A stretch of DNA of 64,000 nt. Source: Sporosarcina ureae (lineage in GTDB: Bacteria > Bacillota > Bacilli > Bacillales_A > Planococcaceae). Positions 45,472-54,551 of this stretch are shown in pieces; the first letter of the stretch is position 1; each line of letters begins with the position of its first letter. A model generated the notes under the pieces. That model saw only the letters and a list, made by a program, of their open reading frames with translations, was not told the DNA's origin and ran no database searches. The stretch is from the NCBI RefSeq assembly GCF_002101375.1, contig NZ_CP015207.1:2558001-2622000 (forward strand), in the 5' to 3' direction. The position numbers and the translations under genes were made by a program.

Positions 45472-47097
45472 GTGCATGCAGATATCGTATTTACTAATGG
45501 AGAAGTGATTACAGTCGATAAAGATTCTTCTATCATGAAAGCAGTAGCAATAAAAGATCAAACGATCATTGGTATCGGACAGAATGAAGGAGTTGGCGGG
45601 TTTATTGGAGAAAATACGAAAGTAATCGACCTGGAAGGAAAATCTCTTCTTCCAGGTTTCATTGATCCACACTTACATTTAACTATTTATGGAACGAACT
45701 TGCTCGGTATTAACTGTGCAAGTCTTGAAACCAACTCGTTGGGATTCTTGTATAAGGAGATGAAAAAAAGAGCGGAACATATAGCTAAAGGCGAGTGGAT
45801 TCGAGTTACAGCCTTTAATGAAAATGCTATCAAGGAAAAACGTTTCCCTACCATTCAAGAGCTTGACGCTATATCTACTGAACATCCGATCGTAATTATT
45901 CGAGTTTGTAATCATACATCTATCGCGAATAGCAAAGCATTGGAACTAGTAGGTTTTACAAAGGAGTCCGCAAATCCTGTTGGAGGTGAAATCGAGCGTG
46001 ATGCAAATGGGGAATTAACAGGGAAAATGATTGAGAATGCACATATGCAACTATTTACTGTAGCTGACTATAGTGCGGATGAAATTGAAAGAGGATTGAA
46101 ATTAGCATCACAGGTATTTGTGGAATCTGGCATTACCAGTTTGCATGATGCCGGCAGTTATGGATGGGGACCAGATATTTTAAAGCTGATGAAAAAAAGT
46201 ATAGACTCAGGTGATGTGAAAAATCGCGTGTATGCTCTTATTGGATCATTGACGGATTCCGAGTCATTCATCCGACATATGATCGATGAAGGTGTGGTTA
46301 CGGGAGATGGTGATGAATGGTTTAAAATTGGACCCGCTAAACTCTTTACGGATGGTAGCAGTACAGGCCCCACTTTAGCCACAAGAAAACCATATAATAG
46401 TGACCCGACAGATACAGGCATACTCTATTATGATCAGGATAGAATGAATGAAGTTCTAGGTGAAGCTCACAGCAAAGGATACCAAATCACTGCGCATGCA
46501 CAAGGTGATCGAGCGATTGAAATGGTGTTGAATTGTATTGAAGATGCGCTAGAGAAACATCCGCGAATAGATCACCGGCATCGTATTGAACATGGTGGAA
46601 TAGCTAGTATTGATCTACAGGAACGGATGAAGGAGTTAGGAGTTGTAGTGATTCCTAACCCCGCTTTTATGTATGTGAATGGTGATGCCTATCTTGAATA
46701 TTACGGTGAACGCGTAGATGTGATGTATCCGGCAAATGATTATTTGGAGAAGAGAATTCCCTTTGCATTTGCCTCCGATACGCCTGTGGTAGACCATAAT
46801 CCACTTCTCGGCATTCATGCGGCAGTGAATAGAAAAACTGTTTCAGGCCAGGATGTAGGAATTTGTCAGAGAGTGAGTGTGCTTGAAGCCATCAAAGCCT
46901 CTACCTATATGGGTGCTTATGCGAGTTTTGATGAAAAACAAAAAGGTAGTATTGAAGTTGGAAAATTAGCGGATTTGGTTGTGTTAGATCAAAGTATTCT
47001 ATCAATCGATAGAGCGAGTATTAAAGATCTGACTGTAGAATTGACGATGATCGATGGGGAAATAGTGTATGAAAAGCAGTACAGTAAGAGGAAATAA
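45472..47097 (+). CDS. amidohydrolase family protein (YtcJ-like, Amidohydro_3)
   Basis: 541 aa. Metal-dependent hydrolase with GFIDPHLHLTIYG, TAHAQGDRAIE, HRHRIEHGG and FASDTPVVDHNP, and the C-terminal GSIEVGKLADLVVLDQ typical of amidohydrolases. GTG start with GAGAGGTGAT. Substrates of YtcJ-like proteins are mostly unknown N-substituted amides. In this operon it may release a carbamoyl or acyl amino acid for the M20 hydrolase. Confidence 0.88.
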   Translation: MHADIVFTNGEVITVDKDSSIMKAVAIKDQTIIGIGQNEGVGGFIGENTKVIDLEGKSLLPGFIDPHLHLTIYGTNLLGINCASLETNSLGFLYKEMKKRAEHIAKGEWIRVTAFNENAIKEKRFPTIQELDAISTEHPIVIIRVCNHTSIANSKALELVGFTKESANPVGGEIERDANGELTGKMIENAHMQLFTVADYSADEIERGLKLASQVFVESGITSLHDAGSYGWGPDILKLMKKSIDSGDVKNRVYALIGSLTDSESFIRHMIDEGVVTGDGDEWFKIGPAKLFTDGSSTGPTLATRKPYNSDPTDTGILYYDQDRMNEVLGEAHSKGYQITAHAQGDRAIEMVLNCIEDALEKHPRIDHRHRIEHGGIASIDLQERMKELGVVVIPNPAFMYVNGDAYLEYYGERVDVMYPANDYLEKRIPFAFASDTPVVDHNPLLGIHAAVNRKTVSGQDVGICQRVSVLEAIKASTYMGAYASFDEKQKGSIEVGKLADLVVLDQSILSIDRASIKDLTVELTMIDGEIVYEKQYSKRK

Positions 47098-47444
47098 GAT
47101 GTTTTAAATATTAGAGTTTTAAAAAGTTGTATACTCGTTTATCGAAGTACCAGCCATTCGAGATTTTCGAATGGCTCTTATTATGGAGAAGTACAACGAG
47201 GTACAAAGATGTATTTTCTTATAAGTGCAAGTATTAACACAACGCAAAACAATATAATACACGCATTGGATTCTAAAGTAATTTTTTAGCATAGATCAGT
47301 TAATAGTAAAGGATATGCAAGACATAATGACCAAATGTTTTTATCACTACATAACAGTATGTCCAATGTATGATTACCTAATTATTACTATACTATATCA
47401 AACCTAAAGAATAGTGAGATTACATTGAAACGGGAGGTGAATAC
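47098..47444. other. intergenic region between the two symporter operons
   Basis: It holds a hairpin AGCCATTCGA/TCGAATGGCT at 47152-47176 that ends the upstream operon (weak T tail). About 270 bp of AT-rich sequence follow, with no reading frame I can support; the promoter of the second symporter operon must be here but is not clear. Confidence 0.5.
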
Positions 47445-47591
47445 ATGCTTGGGTTTCCTGTAGAAACTTTTTGGTGGTTTGTTCCATGGCCTTTCATATG
47501 GGTAGGGTTAGCAACAATTATCTACTTTAAAATGAAAAAGGATGATGAGATGGAAGAGAAGATGGAAAAAGAACAGAATCAAAATCAATAG
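47445..47591 (+). CDS. 48-aa membrane protein, symporter small subunit
   Basis: GGGAGGTG precedes an ATG that opens a 48-codon frame. The protein has one membrane segment (WWFVPWPFIWVGLATIIYF) and a charged cytoplasmic tail rich in Lys, Glu and Gln. It lies 20 nt before the second symporter gene. Similar mini-proteins accompany several SSS transporters, and the position matches the DUF3311 protein before copy 1. Confidence 0.75.
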   Translation: MLGFPVETFWWFVPWPFIWVGLATIIYFKMKKDDEMEEKMEKEQNQNQ

Positions 47592-47611
47592 TAGCGATGG
47601 GAGGGCATTCA

Positions 47612-49162
47612 ATGAGCATTGATGGAATAATTTTCATTATATACTTAGGAATTCTATTAACGATTGGTTTATGGTTTTCACGAAGATCGTCAGCTTCTAC
47701 AGAACAGTACTTACTCGGAGGTCGATCTCTTGGACCAGCCGTCACTGCCATGACAATGCAAACAACAGCTATGAGTGGATTCATGTTTATGGGAGCTCCG
47801 GCAATGGCCTTTAAGTATGGCTGGTATGCCATTTGGTACGCGATTGGTGATGCAGGTGGATCAATTATTAACCTGTCTGTTTTAGGTAAGCGAATGAGAA
47901 GAATGTCTGAACTATTGGGAGCGCTTTCACCAATTGAATATTTGGAAAAACGTTTTGAAAGTCCGAGTGTCCGAGTGGTCGGTTCTATCATTTCCATTGT
48001 CTTTCTATTTGGATACGTTTGCGCTCAGTTTATTGCCGCAGGTAAGGCAATGTCTGCACTGACAGGTTTTACGTATGAACTATCTCTGCTTATCGGGATT
48101 AGCGTCATTATTATCTATACTGTGGCAGGCGGATATTTAGCGGTCGCATACACTTCTTTTGTACAAGGCCTGATTATGGTTCTAGGTGTCGTAGGGATTG
48201 GTGTTCTCGCTTATTTCCATATAGGCGGACTTACGGGATTGAACGTTGCACTGAAAGCTGTAGATCCTACGTATTTGAGTATCTGGGGTAAAGATCTAGC
48301 CTACTATGGTCAATGGGGGATGGTACTCGGGGCAATACTCATTTATTCAATTGGATATATGGGACTTCCACATGTTGTAGTTCGCCATATGTCGATGAAG
48401 AGTACGAAAACAGTAAAAGGTGCAGTTATTATTAGTGCTCTATGGAATCAATTCTTCATCTTTGTACCATATATTCTAGGAATGATTGGTATTATTTTAC
48501 TACCTACCATTGCTGATCCAGAAATGATTATTACTGAGCTAGCCTATACATTATTCCCTGGAATTTTTGCGGCATTATTGCTCTCAGCCATTATGTCGGC
48601 AGTTATGTCCACTGCAGACTCTATCTTGATGCAAGCAGGCTCAATACTTTCACGTGACGTCTATCAACGTTTCATCAACAAAGACGCTAGCCCTAAAACG
48701 ATGATTCTTGTATCAAGATTATGCATTTTATTGGGAGGGGTAGTAGGAGTTATAGTGGCCATTTATGAACCACCATCCGTGTTTGCCTTGGTTCTGTTCG
48801 CTTTTGGTACATTGGGGAATGCTTTCTTAGTTCCTTATGTTGCTTCGGTTTACTCGAAAAAAGCGAATTATATCGGTTGCTTATGTGCAATGATTGGCGG
48901 TGCTGCAACAAATATCATTTGGACTTCCATGGGGTTAGAAACATCTACAGGACTTCATCCGTTCTTGGCAGGGTTACTAGTATCTCTGTTAGGCATGATC
49001 ATCGGAAGCCGATTTGGTCGTAAACCGTCAGATGAAATACTGATAGCGTTTGAACAGTCCAGAAAAAGACGTGTATTCTCAAAAGATTTTGACCGCAACA
49101 TTACACGTGATTTGGCTCCCGAAGCTAGCAATGTATCTAAGTTTTTGGCAGATAATAAATAA
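47612..49162 (+). CDS. sodium:solute symporter family protein (SSS), copy 2
   Basis: 516 aa with about 13 membrane segments. SSS elements: STEQYLLGGRSLGPAVTAM, GGYLAVAYTSFVQGLIM, and SAIMSAVMSTADSILMQAGSILSRDVYQ. GGGAGGG sits between an upstream in-frame ATG (47597) and the ATG at 47612, which is therefore the start. It differs clearly from copy 1, so the two probably import different solutes. The 161-aa gene of unknown function follows directly. Confidence 0.9.
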   Translation: MSIDGIIFIIYLGILLTIGLWFSRRSSASTEQYLLGGRSLGPAVTAMTMQTTAMSGFMFMGAPAMAFKYGWYAIWYAIGDAGGSIINLSVLGKRMRRMSELLGALSPIEYLEKRFESPSVRVVGSIISIVFLFGYVCAQFIAAGKAMSALTGFTYELSLLIGISVIIIYTVAGGYLAVAYTSFVQGLIMVLGVVGIGVLAYFHIGGLTGLNVALKAVDPTYLSIWGKDLAYYGQWGMVLGAILIYSIGYMGLPHVVVRHMSMKSTKTVKGAVIISALWNQFFIFVPYILGMIGIILLPTIADPEMIITELAYTLFPGIFAALLLSAIMSAVMSTADSILMQAGSILSRDVYQRFINKDASPKTMILVSRLCILLGGVVGVIVAIYEPPSVFALVLFAFGTLGNAFLVPYVASVYSKKANYIGCLCAMIGGAATNIIWTSMGLETSTGLHPFLAGLLVSLLGMIIGSRFGRKPSDEILIAFEQSRKRRVFSKDFDRNITRDLAPEASNVSKFLADNK

Positions 49163-49181
49163 CTTACAGGAGTAGGTACTT

Positions 49182-49667
49182 ATGAGCGCTATATTATTAC
49201 AAGAAATCGAGTTTACTAAAGAAGAGGTATTGCAAGGATTACAACAATACGAAAAAGAAACGTATTTTCAAATCCAAGATATTATTTACTACCCTTATTA
49301 TTTTTTTGAATATCAAGTGAGTGCTAAAAGCTTGCTGAAGTTTAATGGGAAGGCGGCTTGTACAATCGATGGGCTTGGTGGAAGAGGGGCGATGGTGGAT
49401 GTTCGGCCAAGCTTTTCTAGAAAGAAAGTAGAAGTTGGTCGATTTCCTGAGCTGGTAATTGGAGAGGAAGAAGCGATTGTTATGGCTGAAAGATTTATTT
49501 TTGATAATGCTTCTTCGAAAGCAAAATTTATTACAATGCCTAAAATCATCGAAGTTCAAAGGAATCTCTTTTATCGACCATTTTGGATAACAGATTTCAA
49601 GTTGGACAATAAAAAGTCAGGGCAGCTCATAGTGGATGCGATTAGCGGGAGTTATCATCCGTTATAA
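49182..49667 (+). CDS. protein of unknown function following the symporter
   Basis: 161 aa, no signal peptide or membrane segment. It begins SAILLQEIEFTKEEVLQGLQQYEKET and contains the aromatic-rich IIYYPYYFFEYQVSAKS and later RPFWITDFKLDNKKSG. I do not recognise a family. AGGAGTAGG precedes the ATG and only 19 nt separate it from the symporter, so it is in the same operon. It is convergent with the PucR gene. Confidence 0.7.
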   Translation: MSAILLQEIEFTKEEVLQGLQQYEKETYFQIQDIIYYPYYFFEYQVSAKSLLKFNGKAACTIDGLGGRGAMVDVRPSFSRKKVEVGRFPELVIGEEEAIVMAERFIFDNASSKAKFITMPKIIEVQRNLFYRPFWITDFKLDNKKSGQLIVDAISGSYHPL

Positions 49668-49690
49668 CAGGATCGATGATCAAAGTTAAA

Positions 49691-49733
49691 TATACAGCCA
49701 CTATTTTCAATATGCAGGCGGGCAGTGGCTGTA
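49691..49733. terminator. hairpin between convergent genes
   Basis: TACAGCCACT and AGTGGCTGTA form a 10-bp stem between the unknown gene and the PucR gene. T tails are short, so termination may be weak. Confidence 0.55.
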
Positions 49734-49751
49734 TGTAGGAGGAGAAGACAT

Positions 49752-51368
49752 TTACATTAAAACTTGTTTGGCCATTATGGCTACTTCGAGTGCAATCCGA
49801 TTTAATGGGGACATAAAATTCTCTCCCATTATAGATTGAATCTTTTCGAGTCGATGATACAGTGTTTGTCTGACGATAAATAGACGATCTGCGGTTTCTT
49901 TTTTTGAACCGCCACATTCAAGATAAATACGGAGCGTTTCGAATAAGTCGCTGTCGTTCTTTTTATCGTAATCGATAAGATCTTGTAGGTAATCTTCTAC
50001 ATAGTTTTCAAGGTATCCTTGTTCGTTAAGTAGAAGTAAAAGTCTATAGATCCCTAGATCTTCGTAAAAATCACTCTCAAATAAAAACTGTTGTTTGAGT
50101 TCAATCACTCTTTTTGCTTCTGTATATCCTTCTTTGATTTGTGAATGGTTATGGTGAACTAAACTAATACCAAATTTATATTCCCGTTCGTTAAAGAGGT
50201 TGTCATCGTCCATGCTAGTTAACTGCTTGGCTACCTGGGTGAAACGATTAATATCTTTTACCTGTTCACCTGAAGCGATAAATGATGCAATAATCGTAAT
50301 TTCATTTCTAGTTACGGAGATAGTTGGAAAGAAACTATGTCGTTTAAAGATTGACCGAATTGTCATAGATTGTTGTAAGCGGATTTCTTCCCAACTGTTC
50401 TCATCTATAGAGGTTTCATTCGTATCCAACTGAATAACGAAGACTCTGTAAAGAGTATTCGGACTTTTTGTTGGTAAATAGGCTTGGATATCTTCTAGAT
50501 CTACAGGACGGCCGTAGAGTAAGTTCCGCACAAATTCATCTTCATTGTACTGGTTTCTCTCTTGAATAGTACGATTTCGAAGTAATATTTGGGCAATCGC
50601 AAGGGAGGCCCTATCCAAGATTAAAAAGACGAATTCATCAGCTATTGCCTGTGGAAGGTGAAGGCATAAATATCCAAGAGATTGGCCTAAACCATTGATT
50701 GGAAACAAGGCAAATGGCTGATCATCAATTGTATAGATGTCCTGTTCTAGCTTTTGCGTAGTTTTCTCGCTAAGAAATTCTTTTATGTTATTTTTCCACG
50801 AAGTCGATTCCACAGGGTAGTAATAAGATTTCGCTTCATCGGATATAAATAAGACCGTTTGATTGAACAGCGAGTGTAACTGGTGAAGAATCTTCAAGAT
50901 ACCGTTTGGCATTAAACTTAATTCATTGAACCTTCTCGATAATGTATCTAACTTCGACAGCATTTCATAATGACGGTTAATGATAACGGTATGTAAATCT
51001 TGTGAAATATCGACAAACTTAACTGCTTTTTCAAACACGACAATAGGAAATTGCTGTGCATTAGCGAGTGAAATAATTTCTGGCTGTATTTCACTAACGT
51101 AATATCCTATTTCAATACAAAGGCAAGCAACATCCAGTTCGATTAACTGTTTTATATACTTTAACTGTGTCGCGCTATCGAGTTGCAGATGAATGCCTGT
51201 AGTTAAGATAATTTCACCACCGTTGACTAGTGAACTGAATTCACTAACTTCTAATACGTGTGACCATCTAACTTGACGATCCAATCCGTTACTTCCAGCT
51301 ATGACTTTGGCGTGTTTGAAAGGTTCACGAGCTAAGACATCTTTGACGGTCAACGAAAGTTCATTCAT
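49752..51368 (-). CDS. PucR family transcriptional regulator
   Basis: 538 aa. An N-terminal PucR-type domain (SLTVKDVLAREPFKHAKVIAGSNGLDRQVRWSHVLE), a middle GAF-like/GGDEF-like region, and a C-terminal PucR helix-turn-helix (LFETLRIYLECGGSKKETADRLFIVRQTLYHRLEKIQ). Relatives activate purine, pyrimidine-derived or gamma/beta-amino acid catabolism in response to pathway intermediates. GGAGG supports the ATG at 51368 over 51419. It is divergent from the semialdehyde dehydrogenase and separated from it by three stacked palindromes. Confidence 0.88.
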   Translation of the reverse strand: MNELSLTVKDVLAREPFKHAKVIAGSNGLDRQVRWSHVLEVSEFSSLVNGGEIILTTGIHLQLDSATQLKYIKQLIELDVACLCIEIGYYVSEIQPEIISLANAQQFPIVVFEKAVKFVDISQDLHTVIINRHYEMLSKLDTLSRRFNELSLMPNGILKILHQLHSLFNQTVLFISDEAKSYYYPVESTSWKNNIKEFLSEKTTQKLEQDIYTIDDQPFALFPINGLGQSLGYLCLHLPQAIADEFVFLILDRASLAIAQILLRNRTIQERNQYNEDEFVRNLLYGRPVDLEDIQAYLPTKSPNTLYRVFVIQLDTNETSIDENSWEEIRLQQSMTIRSIFKRHSFFPTISVTRNEITIIASFIASGEQVKDINRFTQVAKQLTSMDDDNLFNEREYKFGISLVHHNHSQIKEGYTEAKRVIELKQQFLFESDFYEDLGIYRLLLLLNEQGYLENYVEDYLQDLIDYDKKNDSDLFETLRIYLECGGSKKETADRLFIVRQTLYHRLEKIQSIMGENFMSPLNRIALEVAIMAKQVLM

Positions 51369-51411
51369 ATAAATAAGACCTCCATAACGTGAAAAGATTT
51401 TCCGTACGATG

Positions 51412-51469
51412 TTACACAATGTAAAATGAAAGTATTTTGAATACTTGTTAAACTATAGAAAGTAGTTTA
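51412..51469. promoter_or_regulatory. three stacked inverted repeats between pucR-like gene and mmsA
   Basis: TTACA-3-TGTAA (51412-51424), AGTATT-3-AATACT (51431-51445) and TAAACTA-7-TAGTTTA (51449-51469) are all perfect palindromes. Their centres are about 20-21 bp apart, that is, two helical turns. They fill most of the divergent intergenic region and are the best candidate binding sites for the PucR-type regulator. Confidence 0.6.
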
Positions 51470-51517
51470 GCTCAAGTCATGTTGTAAAGCAAGATTAGAT
51501 GAATTGGAGGAATGAAA

Positions 51518-52987
51518 ATGAATTCAATAGTAGTAGAAAAGAAAACGCTTTCAAATTTTATTGATGGACAATGGGTAAAATCACTCACTGATAAATATGA
51601 AGAGGTGCCAAATCCAGCCACAGGAGAGATTATTGCAAATGTACCTATTTCAACTAAAGAAGATCTACAAGTTGCCGTAAATGCGGCGAAAAAAGCGTTT
51701 TCTTCATGGAAGAAAACTGCTGTACCTCAAAGAGCTCGTATCCTATATAAATATCAGCAACTTTTGATTGCTCATTGGGATGAGCTGGCACAACTGATTA
51801 CTATAGAGAACGGGAAAAATTATACAGAAGCTTATGGTGAAGTTCTGCGAGGAATCGAGTGTGTGGAATTTGCGTCAGGAGCTCCAACGTTGATGATGGG
51901 GTACCAACTGCCTGATATTGCTACAAACATCGAATCGGGTATGTATCGATATCCTTTAGGAGTTGTTGGAGGAATCACACCTTTTAACTTTCCTATGATG
52001 GTTCCTTGTTGGATGTTCCCGCTTGCTATTGCTGCAGGGAATACATTTATTTTAAAGCCTTCAGAGCGTACACCACTCTTGGCAAATAGATTAGCAGAGT
52101 TATTAACTGAAGCAGGATTACCGAATGGCGTGTTCAATATTGTTCATGGTGCGCATGATATCGTGAATGGAATCTTAAGTCATCCAGACATCCCTGCAGT
52201 TTCATTTGTTGGGTCACAGCCGGTAGCAGAGTATGTATATAAAACAGGAACTGCTCATGGTAAACGTGTTCAAGCACTAGCTGGTGCTAAGAATCATTCA
52301 ATTGTTATGCCGGATGCAAATATGGATTTAGCAGTCACTAATATTACCAACGCAGCATTTGGTTCTGCAGGTGAAAGATGTATGGCTGCTGCAGTCGTAA
52401 TTGCAGTTGGAGATATTGCTGACCAGCTTGTGAAACGTTTAGTAGAGGAAGCCAATAAAATAACTATTGGAAACGGATTAGAAGAAGGAGTATTCCTTGG
52501 GCCTGTCATTCGAGATTCCCATAAAGATAAAACACTTTCTTATATCGAGGTGGGGATTGAAGAAGGGGCAACTCTTGTACGTGATGGCCGAGGCGATCAA
52601 TCTACCTCAGAAGGAGGCTATTTTGTAGGGCCAACAATTTTTGAAGGAGTTACAACGGAAATGCGAATTTGGAAAGAAGAAATATTCGCACCGGTACTTT
52701 CAGTAATCAGAGTAGAAACATTAGATGACGCGATTAGGCTTACAAATCAATCAGACTTTGCAAATGGTGCTTGTTTATATACGGATAGCTCGAAGGCGAT
52801 TCGTCAATTCCGTGAAGAAATTGATGCAGGGATGCTTGGCATCAATTTGGGTGTACCAGCGCCTATGGCATTCTTCCCATTCTCTGGCAATAAGAAATCA
52901 TTTTATGGTGATCTCCATGCAAATGGCCGTGATGGTATCGAATTTTACACACGTAAGAAAATGTTGACTGCACGTCATGAATATTGA
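51518..52987 (+). CDS. mmsA: CoA-acylating (methyl)malonate-semialdehyde dehydrogenase, paralogue 3
   Basis: 489 aa, very similar to the copy at 8662-10122. It shares [42 protein letters not shown] and the active-site Cys in GERCMAAA. It turns malonate semialdehyde into acetyl-CoA and CO2 (or the methyl form into propionyl-CoA). TTGGAGG gives 7-nt spacing to the ATG at 51518. The beta-alanine transaminase starts 20 nt after its stop, which points to malonate semialdehyde as substrate. Confidence 0.92.
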   Translation: MNSIVVEKKTLSNFIDGQWVKSLTDKYEEVPNPATGEIIANVPISTKEDLQVAVNAAKKAFSSWKKTAVPQRARILYKYQQLLIAHWDELAQLITIENGKNYTEAYGEVLRGIECVEFASGAPTLMMGYQLPDIATNIESGMYRYPLGVVGGITPFNFPMMVPCWMFPLAIAAGNTFILKPSERTPLLANRLAELLTEAGLPNGVFNIVHGAHDIVNGILSHPDIPAVSFVGSQPVAEYVYKTGTAHGKRVQALAGAKNHSIVMPDANMDLAVTNITNAAFGSAGERCMAAAVVIAVGDIADQLVKRLVEEANKITIGNGLEEGVFLGPVIRDSHKDKTLSYIEVGIEEGATLVRDGRGDQSTSEGGYFVGPTIFEGVTTEMRIWKEEIFAPVLSVIRVETLDDAIRLTNQSDFANGACLYTDSSKAIRQFREEIDAGMLGINLGVPAPMAFFPFSGNKKSFYGDLHANGRDGIEFYTRKKMLTARHEY

Positions 52988-53007
52988 TAAAAGGGGAGGC
53001 AACGTTA

Positions 53008-54375
53008 TTGAAAACATTACATGAACAAGATCAGAATAAAGAGTCATTAATAGAACAAAACCGGGATAAAGTTTGGCCACATATTTCAGCATATAATGAA
53101 AAGAATCCGCCGATGATTATTGAAAGTGGGGAAAATGCTTGGATTACTGATCATGAAGGTAATCGGTATTTAGATGGTATGTCAGGACTATGGTGTGTCA
53201 ATGTGGGCTATGGAAGAGAAGAGATAGCAAAAGTGGCCTATGAACAAATGAAAAAGCTTTCTTATGTACCCATGACACAAAGCCATGGACCGGCAATTGA
53301 ACTGGCCGCCAAAATAAATGAAATGCTAGGAGACGACTATAAGATCTTTTATTCAAATAGTGGTTCAGATGCGAATGAAGTAGCATTCAAGCTTATTCGT
53401 CAGTATCACCAGCAAAATGGAGAACCTTCCAGATATAAATTCATCTCTCGTTATCGTGCATATCATGGAGGCTCAATGGGAGCGCTATCCGCTACGGGTC
53501 AAGCGTTGCGTAAATACAAGTATGAGCCGCTTGTGCCAGGATTCTTACATGTAGCCCCGCCGGATAATTATCGGAAACCTGAAGGAGTATCAGTGGAAGA
53601 TTATAATATTCAGCGTGCCTTGGAACTTGAAGAAAAAATCATTTGGGAACAAAAGGACACAATCGCGGGGATTATTATGGAGCCGCTCATTACAGGAGGG
53701 GGAATTTTAATTCCTCATCCAGTGTATTTAGAGAAAGTCCAAGAAATATGTACCCGTCACGGTGTTTTATTGATCATTGATGAGGTGATTTGTGGATTTG
53801 GACGTACTGGAAAAGCATTTGGACATCAGCATTACAATGTGAAACCGGATATTGTGACGATGGCGAAAGGTTTGACTAGCGCATACCTTCCGTTATCGGT
53901 GACAGCAATTCGCAAAGATATCTACGAAAAGTTTGATACAGGCGAAGATCACAGTCATTTTCGCCATGTAAATACATTTGGTGGAAACCCAGCTGCTTGT
54001 GCAGTTGCTTTAAAGAACCTCGAGATTTTGGAACGTGAAGATCTTATCAATCGTTCTGCAGAACTTGGCGGGCGGTTATCGGATGAACTTGCATGCTTAC
54101 TGGATCACCCCTATGTAGGAGATATTCGAAGCATTGGTTTCTTGATGGGGATTGAACTCGTTGAAGATAAGAAGACAAAAGAGCCTGCAACAAATGCGCG
54201 CATCACGAGAATTATTGGAGAATGTAAAGCGAATGGACTGATTGTCGGTCGAAATGGTGAAACGGTAGAAGGATTTAATAATGTCCTTGCTCTTTGCCCG
54301 CCACTTTCTTGTACAGATGAAGATTTCGATTTCATCGTATCTGTTATCAAAAAAGTATTTAAAGAGAATGAATAA
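53008..54375 (+). CDS. class III aminotransferase, probable beta-alanine:pyruvate transaminase
   Basis: 455 aa, fold-type I. GGENAW-like start, GMSGLWCVNVGYGR, SNSGSDANEVAFKL, YRAYHGGSMGALSATG, DEVICGFGRTG and the PLP lysine in TMAKGLTSAYLPLS. The probable reaction is beta-alanine plus pyruvate to malonate semialdehyde plus alanine. GGGGAGG points to the TTG at 53008 rather than the TTG at 52984, which overlaps the preceding stop. Flanked by malonate-semialdehyde dehydrogenase and alanine dehydrogenase, which supports the assignment. Confidence 0.88.
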   Translation: MKTLHEQDQNKESLIEQNRDKVWPHISAYNEKNPPMIIESGENAWITDHEGNRYLDGMSGLWCVNVGYGREEIAKVAYEQMKKLSYVPMTQSHGPAIELAAKINEMLGDDYKIFYSNSGSDANEVAFKLIRQYHQQNGEPSRYKFISRYRAYHGGSMGALSATGQALRKYKYEPLVPGFLHVAPPDNYRKPEGVSVEDYNIQRALELEEKIIWEQKDTIAGIIMEPLITGGGILIPHPVYLEKVQEICTRHGVLLIIDEVICGFGRTGKAFGHQHYNVKPDIVTMAKGLTSAYLPLSVTAIRKDIYEKFDTGEDHSHFRHVNTFGGNPAACAVALKNLEILEREDLINRSAELGGRLSDELACLLDHPYVGDIRSIGFLMGIELVEDKKTKEPATNARITRIIGECKANGLIVGRNGETVEGFNNVLALCPPLSCTDEDFDFIVSVIKKVFKENE

Positions 54376-54403
54376 CAAGTTACCAACCTTTTCATTATGT
54401 ATA

Positions 54404-54446
54404 AAGTACCTCTAATCTACGTGTATTAAGTAGTTAGAGGTGCTTC
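54404..54446 (+). terminator. possible terminator after the aminotransferase
   Basis: ACCTCTAATCTAC and GTAGTTAGAGGT pair with one bulged base, followed by GCTTCTTCT. It separates the transaminase from the alanine dehydrogenase gene. Confidence 0.55.
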
Positions 54447-54551
54447 TTCTATACGGTAAGTAGCGTTGTTTAATATGAATGGCTTATACTACTAAATCTC
54501 AGAGAGCTAAAACCATACAATAGTAGACATTTGATCCGAGGAGGAATGGGT

